Below, one piece after another: positions 24,317-32,222 of a stretch of DNA of 64,000 nt (positions are counted from its first letter, which is position 1; the number at the start of each line of letters is the position of its first letter). Origin of the DNA: Bradyrhizobium iriomotense (GTDB lineage Bacteria; Pseudomonadota; Alphaproteobacteria; Rhizobiales; Xanthobacteraceae); contig NZ_BSOW01000019.1 in the NCBI RefSeq assembly GCF_030160715.1, positions 62,001 through 126,000 of the forward strand, written 5' to 3'. The notes beneath the pieces were generated by a model. The model was given only the letters and a program-made list of their open reading frames with translations, ran no database searches and had not been told where the DNA came from. The position numbers and the translations under genes were made by a program.

Positions 24317-25633
24317 ATGATCAAGCGCAGCTGCAACAGCTTGGGTGCTTGCTCAATGACCGGACGCGGCTTCACACGGCTGCTTTGCGTCGCCTGCGCA
24401 GTGGCATTCCCTTTCATGCTGGATGCGCTCACACTGAATTCGCATCGAGCCTTCGCCCAGGCAGCACCGGCCTCACAAGGTGCCGGCCCTCGCTTCCGTG
24501 CGGACGGGCCGAATGCGGACGAGTTCGGCCAGAAGGAGGGGTATCCGAGTTGCAAGGGAATTGAGTATGTCGACCAAACGCGCTGCCGCGTCGGAGCACT
24601 GAGCCGCTATGACGCGCTGTTTCCTGCGCGCACCATCACGGCCCCGAAACAATCAGTCCCGCTGGCGCGCGCAGCGAGCGAACCCGTCATTCGCTATGGC
24701 TTCGCCGGGCTCGAGTTGACGCTCGACGACTACCTCAATCGTCAACCGGTCACCGGCCTGCTGATCGCGAAAGACAATACGATTCTGGTCGAGCGTTACC
24801 AGTACGGTCGCACCGATACGGATCGCCTGACGTCCTTCTCGATGGCGAAGACCGTGGTTGGGTTGCTGATCGGTATCGCCGTGAAGGAGGGCGCCATCCG
24901 GTCTATCGACGACCTCGCGGAAGCCTATGTCCCCGGTCTGAAGGACACCGAATACGGCCGCACCCCGATCAAGGCGCTGCTACTGATGGCCTCAGGCGTC
25001 GCCTTCTCGGAGGACTACGCCGACCGATCCAGCGACATCAACAAGCTGGCACGTATGACGGTTGAGCCGGGCTCTCCCGGCAGCCTCGCTGCGGTGAAGC
25101 AGTTCAACACTCGTCGCGACGCGGCGGGTGCGCGCTTCTCCTATTCGTCGGCTGAATCGCTGGTTCTCGGCCTTGTGCTCGCGGCCGCCACCAAACGGAC
25201 CGTAGCCGACTATGCCGCCGAAAAGCTCTGGCAGCCGCTAGGAGCGGAAGCCGATGCGACGTGGATCATCGATACAACCGGGCAGGAAATTACGTTTGCC
25301 TATGTCAATGCGGTGCTGCGCGACTGGGCGCGTCTCGGCCTGATGCTGGCCAATCGCGGCAATTGGCAGGGCAAGACCGTCGTTCCCGAGGACTGGCTCA
25401 CGGCGTCGGCCGCGAATGCGCTTCCGACCGACTCGCCGCTGACGAAGTACGGCTATCAAATCTGGTATTCCGCAGACACCAGACGTTTTGGGCTGCGAGG
25501 CCTTCGCGGACAATTTGTCTTTGTCGATCCGGACCTGAAGCTTGTTCTCGTGCAGACCGCGCTCAGCGGTGGCCCGCCCGAAACCGCCGAGCTGTTTGCT
25601 CTATGGAACGCGCTGCGAGCACAGGTTCAGTAG
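24317..25633 (+). CDS. Serine hydrolase of the beta-lactamase/class C family
   Basis: A 438-residue secreted protein. A signal-like segment (RLLCVACAVAFPFMLDALTL) lies near residues 20-45, with a likely cut near AFAQAA. The catalytic SxxK is SMAK in DRLTSFSMAKTVVG, and FSYSSAES supplies the YxN-like tyrosine (YSS). The family includes class C beta-lactamases, esterases and peptidases, usually periplasmic; antibiotic resistance is not implied. Starts at 24275, 24317 and 24356 are possible. It opens the accessory segment and has no partner nearby. Confidence 0.8.
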   Translation: MIKRSCNSLGACSMTGRGFTRLLCVACAVAFPFMLDALTLNSHRAFAQAAPASQGAGPRFRADGPNADEFGQKEGYPSCKGIEYVDQTRCRVGALSRYDALFPARTITAPKQSVPLARAASEPVIRYGFAGLELTLDDYLNRQPVTGLLIAKDNTILVERYQYGRTDTDRLTSFSMAKTVVGLLIGIAVKEGAIRSIDDLAEAYVPGLKDTEYGRTPIKALLLMASGVAFSEDYADRSSDINKLARMTVEPGSPGSLAAVKQFNTRRDAAGARFSYSSAESLVLGLVLAAATKRTVADYAAEKLWQPLGAEADATWIIDTTGQEITFAYVNAVLRDWARLGLMLANRGNWQGKTVVPEDWLTASAANALPTDSPLTKYGYQIWYSADTRRFGLRGLRGQFVFVDPDLKLVLVQTALSGGPPETAELFALWNALRAQVQ

Positions 25634-25757
25634 GCCGCAGTGGCAATGCCGGCGATCGAGTGCAAGATGCGCCATCCGGCCTGCGCTCGCACGACCGTGT
25701 CAGCGTCAAGCCGATCGATGTGAAAGCTCTTATAGGGTAGAAGGCCGTTGCAGAGGC

Positions 25758-26456
25758 TTAATTCGCTTGAAGCATCTCTTGAATCAATGGCGTCGGATCG
25801 GCCTCGGGATTCGTCCAATCGGCGATGCTTGGATGGGTGGCGACGATGACGATCTGGCCTTCCGCACGATAAGCTGTGGTCGCCCAGCCACGATTGTTTT
25901 TCTCGACAAATTGCGCGATTGGCCGCGCATTCGCCTTGAGCTTGCGGTTTAGCTGGCCGCCGGTGGTCTGTCCGAAACAGACAACCACCTTCGGCTTGAG
26001 CCTGGCGATCACTGCTTCGTGGAATGGCCAACACTGATCGACGAGTTCGTCGACCCCACCGGCCAAATTCGTTTCCCGGCGACTTCGCACGAATATCAGA
26101 TTGCTCGCGGGTGTTTCACGAGGATCGCGTTCGAGTTGTCGCAGCATATGAAGGACGCGCGGCTGCATTTTGTGTGTGCCGGGTTTCCTGTTTTGCCAGC
26201 TTTCGTCGCTATAGGCCGACCAGCGATCTGGGAGCTGCGTCAGGACCCGCGCGGTTTCGGAGCCGATTGTTTCGGCTGCCTGCGTGGTCGGGTCGCCACC
26301 GGGGTTCAATCCGATGAGGTACAGATCAGTGGGACGACTAAAGGCGGCGCGCCCCGAATAGAAGACCTTTCCAGACCGGCGGTTGAGGGCTGGATCAATC
26401 GTTTTCGCGAAATGTTCAATCATTTGCCGTTGTGATGCTCCATTGTGCTCCGTCAT
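25758..26456 (-). CDS. Uracil-DNA glycosylase superfamily-like protein
   Basis: A 232-residue protein. LYLIGLNPGGDPTTQ near residues 45-59 resembles the water-activating GxNPG loop of the UDG superfamily, and IVIVATHPSIADWTNPEADP near the C terminus resembles the HPS loop. KPKVVVCFGQTTG in between fits the central strand. ATG 26456 is chosen because it overlaps the stop of the preceding 37-residue gene (ATGA); the frame is open 6 codons further. It is the last gene of a chain of small overlapping genes. Activity on DNA is inferred; it may instead be an uncharacterised member. Confidence 0.6.
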   Translation of the reverse strand: MTEHNGASQRQMIEHFAKTIDPALNRRSGKVFYSGRAAFSRPTDLYLIGLNPGGDPTTQAAETIGSETARVLTQLPDRWSAYSDESWQNRKPGTHKMQPRVLHMLRQLERDPRETPASNLIFVRSRRETNLAGGVDELVDQCWPFHEAVIARLKPKVVVCFGQTTGGQLNRKLKANARPIAQFVEKNNRGWATTAYRAEGQIVIVATHPSIADWTNPEADPTPLIQEMLQAN

Positions 26457-26566
26457 TTGGTTCGCTTCCGCCATCGCTCATGCACATAACCGGCGAAGTA
26501 GTCGCCAGCGAACGCAGCAGAGACGGCGACCAGGATCTTGAAGGCCAAGATGACGAGGTCGTCCAT
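26453..26566 (-). CDS. 37-residue small membrane peptide
   Basis: A short gene whose ATG shares one base with the stop of the superinfection-immunity-like gene (TGATG) and whose stop overlaps the UDG-like gene start (ATGA). The peptide MDDLVILAFKILVAVSAAFA is one hydrophobic helix, followed by a basic tail GYVHERWRKRTK. Coupling on both sides argues that it is translated. No family is recognised. Confidence 0.55.
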   Translation of the reverse strand: MDDLVILAFKILVAVSAAFAGDYFAGYVHERWRKRTK

Positions 26567-26856
26567 CAGTAGCCGTCCCGAAGCCGGTTGATGTTCTGCA
26601 CGGCGGTTGCCGCCCAGACCAACGCGCCGACCCAGCCGATGAAGGTCCAGCCGAGCAGCAGGTTGAGCAGGAAGATCGCCAGCGTGTTGTGATGACCGCG
26701 AAACACTGCGATGATCGTCGGGAAGAAGTAGCAAGCGATCATCACGATGATGAGCATCAAGCCCATTGCGGCGTTGCCGCCATCCGATGCGGCGATCGCC
26801 GGGGATGCCGTCAGCGCCATCGTTGCCAACGCGAACAGATAATGCTTCAAGCGCAT
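26566..26856 (-). CDS. Superinfection immunity-like membrane protein
   Basis: A 96-residue protein with an N-terminal signal-like helix (YLFALATMALTASPAIAA) and two further helices, about residues 32-48 and 59-82. The pattern YFFPTIIAVFRGHHNTLAIF, then LLNLLLGWTFIGWVGALVWA, is the core of the superinfection immunity (Imm-T4-like) family, found on phages and in many bacterial genomes. The gene overlaps the end of the upstream 62-residue gene by 10 bases. In T4 a related protein blocks DNA entry of a second phage; that role here is only inferred. Confidence 0.75.
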   Translation of the reverse strand: MRLKHYLFALATMALTASPAIAASDGGNAAMGLMLIIVMIACYFFPTIIAVFRGHHNTLAIFLLNLLLGWTFIGWVGALVWAATAVQNINRLRDGY

Positions 26857-27035
26857 GGCCGCGCTCCAAGCCACCGCACCAGCACATGCTTGTCGATTGC
26901 CGCAGCAACCGTCACTTGCCAGCGCAGCTCGCTTCGCTTGCGCGGCAAGGGCTTCGAATCGTCCGCCATCGTAACGTATACGTTCGCGGCAATCTTGGCC
27001 TGCTCGAGCGGACTCAGGTCATCGATCCCTCTCAC
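26847..27035 (-). CDS. 62-residue hypothetical protein, GTG start
   Basis: The GTG start at 27035 overlaps the stop of the upstream secreted-protein gene (GTGA), and its end overlaps the next gene by 10 bases. An AAAGGGGAG sequence precedes the GTG. The protein contains DLSPLEQAKIAANVYVTMAD, then a basic KPLPRKRSELRWQ, then VTVAAAIDKHVLVRWLG. No family is recognised. The coupling makes it very likely to be expressed. Confidence 0.6.
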   Translation of the reverse strand: MRGIDDLSPLEQAKIAANVYVTMADDSKPLPRKRSELRWQVTVAAAIDKHVLVRWLGARPCA

Positions 27036-27277
27036 AGCCGCTCCCCTTTCGGGCCGATGCTGCCGCGAGAAATCAGGTTCTGTAGGGCTTCGTACTTCAG
27101 ATCTTCGCAGTATTCCCGCAGCCGAAAATTGTCGCCCCATTCTTTGGCGCAGTTGGCTTTGATCACCGCAACTTTGTCTTGCGGCAGTTTGGCAATATCG
27201 GCAGCTCTGAAGTCGCCTGCCGATGCAGTGGAGATCAGCAGCGCGAGCGCTGCGGCGGCGAGTAGGGATCGTCTCAT
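27032..27277 (-). CDS. Small secreted protein, 81 residues
   Basis: The N terminus MRRSLLAAAALALLISTASA is a clear signal peptide, likely cut after ASA (about residue 20). The mature part has two cysteines, in KANCAKEWGDNFRLREYCED, that could form a disulfide. AAGGAG lies 11 bases before ATG 27277. The start overlaps the stop of the restored zinc-finger-like frame (ATGA). No function is recognised; it looks like a small periplasmic protein within the operon. Confidence 0.65.
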   Translation of the reverse strand: MRRSLLAAAALALLISTASAGDFRAADIAKLPQDKVAVIKANCAKEWGDNFRLREYCEDLKYEALQNLISRGSIGPKGERL

Positions 27278-27454
27278 TGATCTGAGTTGCTCCTTTTGTA
27301 TTGGCCGGACTTGATCAACGGCCACGCTTGTTCGTATCGCATCACGTCGCCATGCTTCGCGCGCCAGATGGGCGTCGATGCCGTCCCAACCGTTGCCTTG
27401 GAAAACGCGCTGACACTCCGGGCAAATGCGTGGTGCAGATAGACATCGTTTCAT
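27274..27454 (-). pseudogene. Zinc-finger-like small protein gene with a 1-base frameshift
   Basis: From ATG 27454 the frame reads MKRCLSAPRICPECQRVFQG with a CPEC pair, continues to GWDGIDAH, then loses sense. Dropping one base at about 27367 continues the protein as HWRAKHGDVMRYEQAWPLIK, giving an H-x4-H partner to the CPEC pair and a C2H2-like site. This restored frame ends exactly in an ATGA overlap with the next gene, like other genes in the run. So either the gene is frameshifted or the base call is wrong. The restored length is 59 residues. In the unshifted frame the protein runs into the next gene without homology sense. Confidence 0.6.
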
Positions 27455-27494
27455 TGGTCTGGCTTCTGTTGCGCTGTGATTTTACGAACGGACG

Positions 27495-27888
27495 TCAGTT
27501 GCCCTTGGGGCACCATGTCGCGAGGCGCTTGGCCTTGGCTTCCGGTCCGGGCACATAAGGCAGGGCGTGGCCCTCCTTGAGCAGGACTTCGCCGACATCG
27601 ACCTCGCCCGTGTAGACGCGGGCCAACGTCCGGCCGAACCGGTCCGAGACCGTCAGGGGTGTAGGACACGTCGCCTTTGTCGAGCAGCTCGCTTAGCCGC
27701 TGTTTGGCAGCGAGGCCGAGCTTGTACTCGTTCTCGCAGCGAGAACGGAAGGTCTCGGGGGTGTCGATCTGCAGGATGCGAATCCGGGTCCCGTCGATGT
27801 CCACCGTGTCGCCGTCGACGACGCGGACCCCGGCCATCGCCGGGCTCAATGTCGCCAACGTCAGGACGGTCGCGAGCCGCGTCTTCAT
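27495..27888 (-). pseudogene. SNase-like secreted nuclease gene with a 1-base frameshift
   Basis: The start MKTRLATVLTLATLSPAMAG is a signal peptide, followed by the staphylococcal nuclease core VRVVDGDTVDIDGTRIRI and IDTPETFRSRCENE. After SYTPDGL the frame breaks. Removing one base of the GG pair at 27644-27645 restores DRFGRTLARVYTGEVDVGEV, the conserved arginine-bearing SNase segment, and EGHALPYVPGPEAKAKRLA to a stop at 27497-27495. The 394-base span equals 131 codons plus one base, so a single extra base explains everything. As read the gene lacks its catalytic C-terminal half. Confidence 0.75.
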
Positions 27889-27890
27889 GG

Positions 27891-28157
27891 CTACTCGCAC
27901 GCGATGCCGTCGTTGTCGCGGTCGAGGTGGCGAGCATAGCCAGGCTCGCCGACACGCATGCGGGAGTATCCGGCGGCGCGGGCCTCCCTGCATGTGCGGA
28001 AGAAGATGTCCGGTTTGCTGGCGTCAGCCTTGGCTTCGTTGCCGGGCTTCACGTCGGCAACGACCTCGTCGCCGGTTTTGGCTTTGATCGTGCCTCTGGC
28101 CATGACGGGACTGGCAAACACCGCCATGGCGGCAGCAAGAGTGAATAGGTGTCTCAT
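27891..28157 (-). CDS. Excalibur calcium-binding domain protein
   Basis: An 88-residue secreted protein with a signal peptide (LFTLAAAMAVFASPVMA). The C terminus FRTCREARAAGYSRMRVGEP and RHLDRDNDGIACE is the Excalibur motif, with the DxDxDG calcium loop and paired cysteines. AAGGAGA precedes ATG 28157. It is the first gene of the minus-strand run and lies 2 bases before the SNase-like gene; Excalibur and SNase domains often occur together, even fused. Confidence 0.85.
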   Translation of the reverse strand: MRHLFTLAAAMAVFASPVMARGTIKAKTGDEVVADVKPGNEAKADASKPDIFFRTCREARAAGYSRMRVGEPGYARHLDRDNDGIACE

Positions 28158-28550
28158 TCGAAACAGTCTCCTTGCAGGGTGGGTGTCCAGCCGCACGATT
28201 GCAGCTCTCCCAATGCCCCCACCCCGGTTGGCTTGCGCCGCCGGGGACAAGGCGAGATGGATTGGGTCACGCCGCCCGCCGGTCTTTGGCCTCGGCGACT
28301 GCCGCGTCGATCATCTGGCGGTAGCGATTGCGCCGCTCCCCGAGGGGCATGAACTGCTAGGCCAGGGCACGTTCGGACGCCGCTCGCCGATCCGCGCCAC
28401 GACGAACGACGGCTTCAGGCCTTGGCGAACGACCTGAACGTGTCGCCGGTATCTCGCGCCTTGCGCATGCCTCTGGTTCACCGAAGCGGTATTTAGATTG
28501 CCGCCAAGGAATTCTCTTGTTATTTTGCGCCAAAGACTTGGTTGCGAATA
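28158..28550. other. Intergenic region with a possible gene remnant
   Basis: This 393-base gap separates the Excalibur gene and the AraC gene. A minus-strand stretch at 28267-28350 reads MPLGERRNRYRQMIDAAVAE then AKDRRAA and a stop. The same frame continues upstream through a TAG at 28357-28359 as sensible sequence (SERALA), suggesting the tail of a decayed gene. An AT-richer patch at 28490-28545 probably holds the AraC promoter. No complete gene is seen. Confidence 0.35.
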
Positions 28551-29594
28551 ATGTCGCGAACTACCACTGGACGATCGATCAAGCGATTGTCCGACCTGCC
28601 AATGGTGCAAGGGGGACTGTCGCGACTGGCTGCCGACCGCGTGCGCAAAGCGGGAGTCAGATTAGAGCCGCTGTTGTCGCGCGTCGGGTTGGCGCTTGAC
28701 CAGATCGATGATTCCGAACGACGTATCGGCGCGTCCAACCAGATCGCTTTCCTCGAGGCCGCGGCCCATGCGCTGAAAGACGATTTCCTTGGCTTTCACC
28801 TCGCCGGCGAGTTCGATCTGCGAGAACTCGGATTGTTGTATTACGTCATGGCATCGTCCGACACACTTGGAGATGCGCTGAATCGCGCCGCGCGCTACAG
28901 CCGCATCACAAATGAAGCGATCATGCTTCAGTATCAAAACGCCCACGAACCAAAACTGCGGCTAGTATATTCGGGGGTTCCACGTCATGCTGATCTCCAG
29001 CAGATCGAATTCTGTATTGCCGCAATAGTTCGACTAACTCGCGTGTTGAGCGGCCGTCAGTTTTTTCCCAGGCACATATCCATCAGTCACATCCGGCCGA
29101 AAGGTATCGCGAAGTTTGCCAGCCTACTTGGAAAGAGCCTTGAATTTGGCGGTGCTGCGGACGAAATCAATTTCCCGGTTGGCTCAGCCGATTGGGCGCT
29201 GGTCGATGCCGACAAGCGATTGAACAAGATCCTGCGCGAGCTCTGTGAAGAGAGTCTTAGCTCGCGCAGGAGCAACACCAGTGCGCTCCGCGTTCAGGTC
29301 GAGAACACAGCCTCGCCTCTACTTCCGCACGGTCTCGCAAAGATGAATGTTATTGCCAAGAAACTTGGGATGAGCCCGAGAACGCTGACACGTAGGCTTG
29401 CCGAGGAGGGCGCAACATTTAACGAGATCCTACAGCAGCTCAAGGCAAGTTTGGCAAGGCGTTACCTGGAGGAGGATAGTTTGCCGATCTCAAAGATCGC
29501 CTGGCTTCTCGGCTTCGAGGATGCCAGTTCGTTCAGTCACGCATGCCGACGGTGGACTGGCAAGTCGCCCCGAGAGCTTCGGCTTTCACGTTGA
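28551..29594 (+). CDS. AraC family transcriptional regulator
   Basis: A 347-residue regulator. The N-terminal 200 residues match the arabinose-binding-like domain of OruR/ArgR-type AraC proteins (FLEAAAHALKDDFLGFHLAG, DLRELGLLYYVMASSDTLGD). The last 90 residues carry two helix-turn-helices, with LGMSPRTLTRRLAEEGATFN and ISKIAWLLGFEDASSFSHAC then FRRW-like CRRWTGKSPRELR. ATG 28551 is preferred over the upstream TTG at 28542. Its target is not evident; codon use is less GC-rich than in the core genes around it. Confidence 0.85.
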   Translation: MSRTTTGRSIKRLSDLPMVQGGLSRLAADRVRKAGVRLEPLLSRVGLALDQIDDSERRIGASNQIAFLEAAAHALKDDFLGFHLAGEFDLRELGLLYYVMASSDTLGDALNRAARYSRITNEAIMLQYQNAHEPKLRLVYSGVPRHADLQQIEFCIAAIVRLTRVLSGRQFFPRHISISHIRPKGIAKFASLLGKSLEFGGAADEINFPVGSADWALVDADKRLNKILRELCEESLSSRRSNTSALRVQVENTASPLLPHGLAKMNVIAKKLGMSPRTLTRRLAEEGATFNEILQQLKASLARRYLEEDSLPISKIAWLLGFEDASSFSHACRRWTGKSPRELRLSR

Positions 29595-29595
29595 T

Positions 29596-29835
29596 TCAAG
29601 GTGGTGATGGCTTCCACGCTATCGAGCCTTGTTCAATAAGCTTCTTGTCCTCCGGCAGGTCGCCCCAAGACAACCAGTGGTATAGCAGCGGCGAGATCGG
29701 CACCTGCATGCCATTTGGACACCGGTGGTTCTCGCACCATTGCCGGCCAGTTACGACCACGCCTTGCAAGTTGATGTCCGGCGTATGGATCAGTTTGCGT
29801 CCGCATCGCGCGCAGTGGTTCTCCGCTTGGTTCAT
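29596..29835 (-). CDS. Small zinc-ribbon-like hypothetical protein
   Basis: A 79-residue protein beginning MNQAENHCARCGRKLIHTPD, with a CARC pair and, after 25 residues, WCENHRCPNG, giving a possible four-ligand zinc site. AAGGG precedes ATG 29835. Further upstream in the same frame there is no better start. It is convergent with the AraC gene by one base. No family is recognised, and the protein could be a phage-type small regulator. Confidence 0.45.
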   Translation of the reverse strand: MNQAENHCARCGRKLIHTPDINLQGVVVTGRQWCENHRCPNGMQVPISPLLYHWLSWGDLPEDKKLIEQGSIAWKPSPP

Positions 29836-30203
29836 GCCGGCCCTTTTGCCTGCTCTTTGCTCCAGACCCCACGGGAACTGCAGAACGCCGCTATCACCGT
29901 CTGTTGCCGCTCGTTCCTGTGAGACTTGTCGAGTGGTTATCGAGGCGGCGGAAATCAGCAGAAAGCTGACCTGGGCTCTCATCTCGCAAGCGAGGCAGAA
30001 TTAAAGGTGCGTTGAGGCAAGGGTCTTGTGAATGCACGCCAATGATTTGTCGGTTCGCGCCGCAGACGACCTGGCACATTTGAACAACACTTTGGCCTAC
30101 CTACGCACGTCGAACCCGGTTCGCCACCCCACATCGAGAACGCGGCGATTGGGACCCGCTACGGTCGTTGGGGACCGTACAGACGATATGAGAAGGCTGA
30201 GCC
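29836..30203. other. Intergenic region without a recognised gene
   Basis: This 368-base stretch separates the zinc-ribbon-like gene and the secreted 310-residue protein. I see no coding frame with sense, no RNA gene and no strong repeat. The final 60 bases contain GAGAAGG, the ribosome-binding site of the 30204 gene, and probably its promoter. Confidence 0.4.
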
Positions 30204-31136
30204 ATGAAGACACTCGCAGCCGCACTGTTTGCGGCCACTGCCACCGCTTTGTCCGCTAACGCCGCACTCGCACTCGACCTCACATGCGCTGTGCCTCCAC
30301 CGGATATGGACCCGCACGCTGTGGTCGCGCTCCGCATCACCGGCCGAGAATATGGAAACACCATCCGTAATCTGCAACCGGTATTCACCCTCCAGAACGG
30401 TGAGACCCGCGATCGTTCCGTCCAGTACCAGAAGGGATGGCGCGTTGAACCGGTCAGCTCATCGAGCGGCCCGGCCACGATGTGGCAGGGATACTATGGA
30501 CCCGGCAACCACCACACTGTCGCGTTCGTCAAGCCGAATGATCCAAATGAAACCTATCGCGAGGATCATTACACCGACAAAGGTGTGCTTGAGCACAAAG
30601 ACGCCTTCCGTTGCTGGCCGACCGGAACACAGCCCACAGTCGCTTCCAACGCTCCAGTTCAAACCAGCGAACAGGACGCGCATAATCGTTGGGACCAGCC
30701 CAACCCGAACACGCAGGACCTCCAACTACAGCGCCAAGCGGATCAGTCCCGCACTCGTTACGAGAACGCCCAACTAGACGGTCTTCCGAATTGCGGTGAT
30801 GCGAATGTTTGGCGGGTGTTGATGAAAGTATTCAGCAATTCCACATTGGGCCACGTAGATGAAAGCCTCATGCGGATAATTCAACCGGGTCAGGCTCAGA
30901 GCATTGGGATCGATCGTAACAACGGTGCTAAATTCTGCCGGATCACTCTCCATGGCAATGAGCAGGCTGCTCACGAAATAGAAGATGGCATTATCGGCAA
31001 GCATACGCTGTCGCAGATCGCCTACAACATCAATCAAGCCGAAGGCGCCGGCAACCCGGAGACGCTTCGATACAAGATCCAGTTGAATGGCGAAGGTGGC
31101 TGGGTGCTGTACGTTCTCAACAACCCAGGGCACTAG
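30204..31136 (+). CDS. Secreted hypothetical protein, 310 residues
   Basis: A signal peptide (LAAALFAATATALSANAALA) is followed by a mature part that starts DLTCAVPPPDMDP. The middle carries Tyr- and His-rich motifs (WQGYYGPGNHHTVAF) and a low-complexity polar linker near residues 145-185 (NTQDLQLQRQADQSRTRYEN). The C-terminal part contains HEIEDGIIGKHTLSQIAYNI. Single cysteines in CAVPP, RCWP, NCGD and FCRI could pair. No family is recognised. GAGAAGG before the ATG supports the start. The AT-richer composition fits the accessory segment. Confidence 0.6.
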   Translation: MKTLAAALFAATATALSANAALALDLTCAVPPPDMDPHAVVALRITGREYGNTIRNLQPVFTLQNGETRDRSVQYQKGWRVEPVSSSSGPATMWQGYYGPGNHHTVAFVKPNDPNETYREDHYTDKGVLEHKDAFRCWPTGTQPTVASNAPVQTSEQDAHNRWDQPNPNTQDLQLQRQADQSRTRYENAQLDGLPNCGDANVWRVLMKVFSNSTLGHVDESLMRIIQPGQAQSIGIDRNNGAKFCRITLHGNEQAAHEIEDGIIGKHTLSQIAYNINQAEGAGNPETLRYKIQLNGEGGWVLYVLNNPGH

Positions 31137-31535
31137 GTCCTCCAAGCCCCTGCGCGGCGATTGGGACTCGATGCGGCGCATGAGCCCGCAAGTGGGCCCA
31201 ACGCGGATCTCCGGCGATGTCCGCCTTCGTACCGCCCGTTAGGACAAAGCAGATATCGCGCGTGACGACGCTGGACTGGTAAATCACCCGGGAGGTCCGG
31301 CGTTTACACCGAAGCTTGGCCTGATTGTCTCTTATCTTCCGGTAAGTCGCCGCAAGGATGGGCTAGCAGCCCATGGTGCGTTTTGATGTTTGGCTACTGT
31401 CTGGGCACCCCACTGTATATGCGCCAAGGGAAACGGCTAAGAGCCCGAAAACGGTTGATCTAGCTCAACAGTCGCCTTGTCGTTTCGATGCCCGCTCAAT
31501 GCGGTCATATTGTCCTGCATTCCATTGGAGCTACC
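31137..31535. other. Intergenic region without a recognised gene
   Basis: This 399-base stretch follows the 310-residue secreted protein. Frames through it have no consistent sense. I see no tRNA-like fold and no inverted repeat long enough to report. GGAG at the end belongs to the DUF3551-like gene. Confidence 0.4.
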
Positions 31536-31778
31536 ATGCGCACAATCTTGGTCGCACTGACGCTGTTAGCAGCCGTCACCACTGCTCATGCCGCACACGA
31601 TTATCCTTGGTGTGTCTATGGCGGAGGGCTTGGCGCCTCCGGTGACTGTTCTTACCAGACAAGAGAACAGTGCTTGGCTTCAGCATCCGGCCGGTGGAAT
31701 ACATACTGCGATATGAATCGGCACTATCTCTTTAAGCAGCGGCGCGCATCACATCCCAAGAAAGTCCACCACAATTGA
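31536..31778 (+). CDS. DUF3551-like small secreted protein
   Basis: An 80-residue protein with a signal peptide (MRTILVALTLLAAVTTAHAA) and the short mature pattern YPWCVYGGG, GDCSYQTREQCLASASGR and YCDMNRHY. The spacing of Trp, Cys and Tyr residues is that of DUF3551, a family common in Bradyrhizobium. GGAG precedes ATG 31536. Its role is unknown; it is probably a disulfide-bonded periplasmic protein. Confidence 0.75.
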   Translation: MRTILVALTLLAAVTTAHAAHDYPWCVYGGGLGASGDCSYQTREQCLASASGRWNTYCDMNRHYLFKQRRASHPKKVHHN

Positions 31779-32146
31779 AGGAGACGATGGGGGGTAGGGT
31801 GCGTCGATTCTTTGGCGCGCTCGCCGCGGCGACCAGGTCCCCACAAAAGTTGCGCATCCCCAAAATTGGAAACCTCAATTATCAGTCAGACTATTTGACC
31901 GCGCCGCAACTGTCTTGGTACGCCAGCGAGGTCCGCGATCCGGCCCCAGCCCGTCTTCGCTTCCGCTGCGCTCCAGCTACGCCGGACATGCTTCGCCCTT
32001 CCGTCTAGCGCGTGGGTGCGCCACGCGTAGCCTGCGGTCAACGGTCCGCCTTCGCCGAGAGGCTTCGGCGCGACAGCCTTCACTCGCTTCGCTGACCACT
32101 TGCGGCAACGGCTTGCCTAGCCGAAGCTCGCGAAGCGAGCGAAGGC
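31779..32146. other. Intergenic region downstream of tRNA-Ile, with hairpins
   Basis: No coding sense is found in this 368-base stretch. Near the tRNA (32119-32147), on the minus strand just past CCA, an imperfect hairpin CGCTCGCTTCGCGAGC may help end or process the transcript; it has no T-run. A search by eye for a second copy of the tRNA 3' end, as expected for an integration site, found none in the window. Confidence 0.35.
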
Positions 32147-32222
32147 TGGTGGGCCCGGCAGGACTCGAACCTGCAACCAGACCGTTATGAGCGGCCGGCT
32201 CTAACCATTGAGCTACAGGCCC
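32147..32222 (-). tRNA. tRNA-Ile with CAU anticodon (lysidine-modified type)
   Basis: A complete 76-base cloverleaf with encoded CCA. The acceptor stem pairs GGGCCTG with CGGGCCC (one G-T pair). The D arm has GCTC/GAGC, the anticodon arm GGCCG-CTCATAA-CGGTC with anticodon CAT, and the T arm GCAGG-TTCGAGT-CCTGC. The CTCATAA loop and D arm match the ileX-type tRNA rather than initiator or elongator Met, so it should be read as Ile(k2C AU) after TilS modification. A methionine tRNA is the alternative. Confidence 0.88.

Noticed and set aside
24317..25633. Reading the serine hydrolase as an antibiotic-resistance beta-lactamase
   Set aside because: Only the SxxK and a YSS triad are visible; the family is broad and no resistance determinant is nearby.
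31775..32008. A 77-codon plus-strand frame after the DUF3551-like gene
   Set aside because: The translation ends in low-complexity Pro/Arg sequence, lies in hairpin-rich DNA before the tRNA, and has no ribosome-binding site of note.
32118..32147. Hairpin next to the tRNA as a possible integration site or terminator
   Set aside because: There is no T-run and no second copy of the tRNA end; kept only as a note in the intergenic entry.
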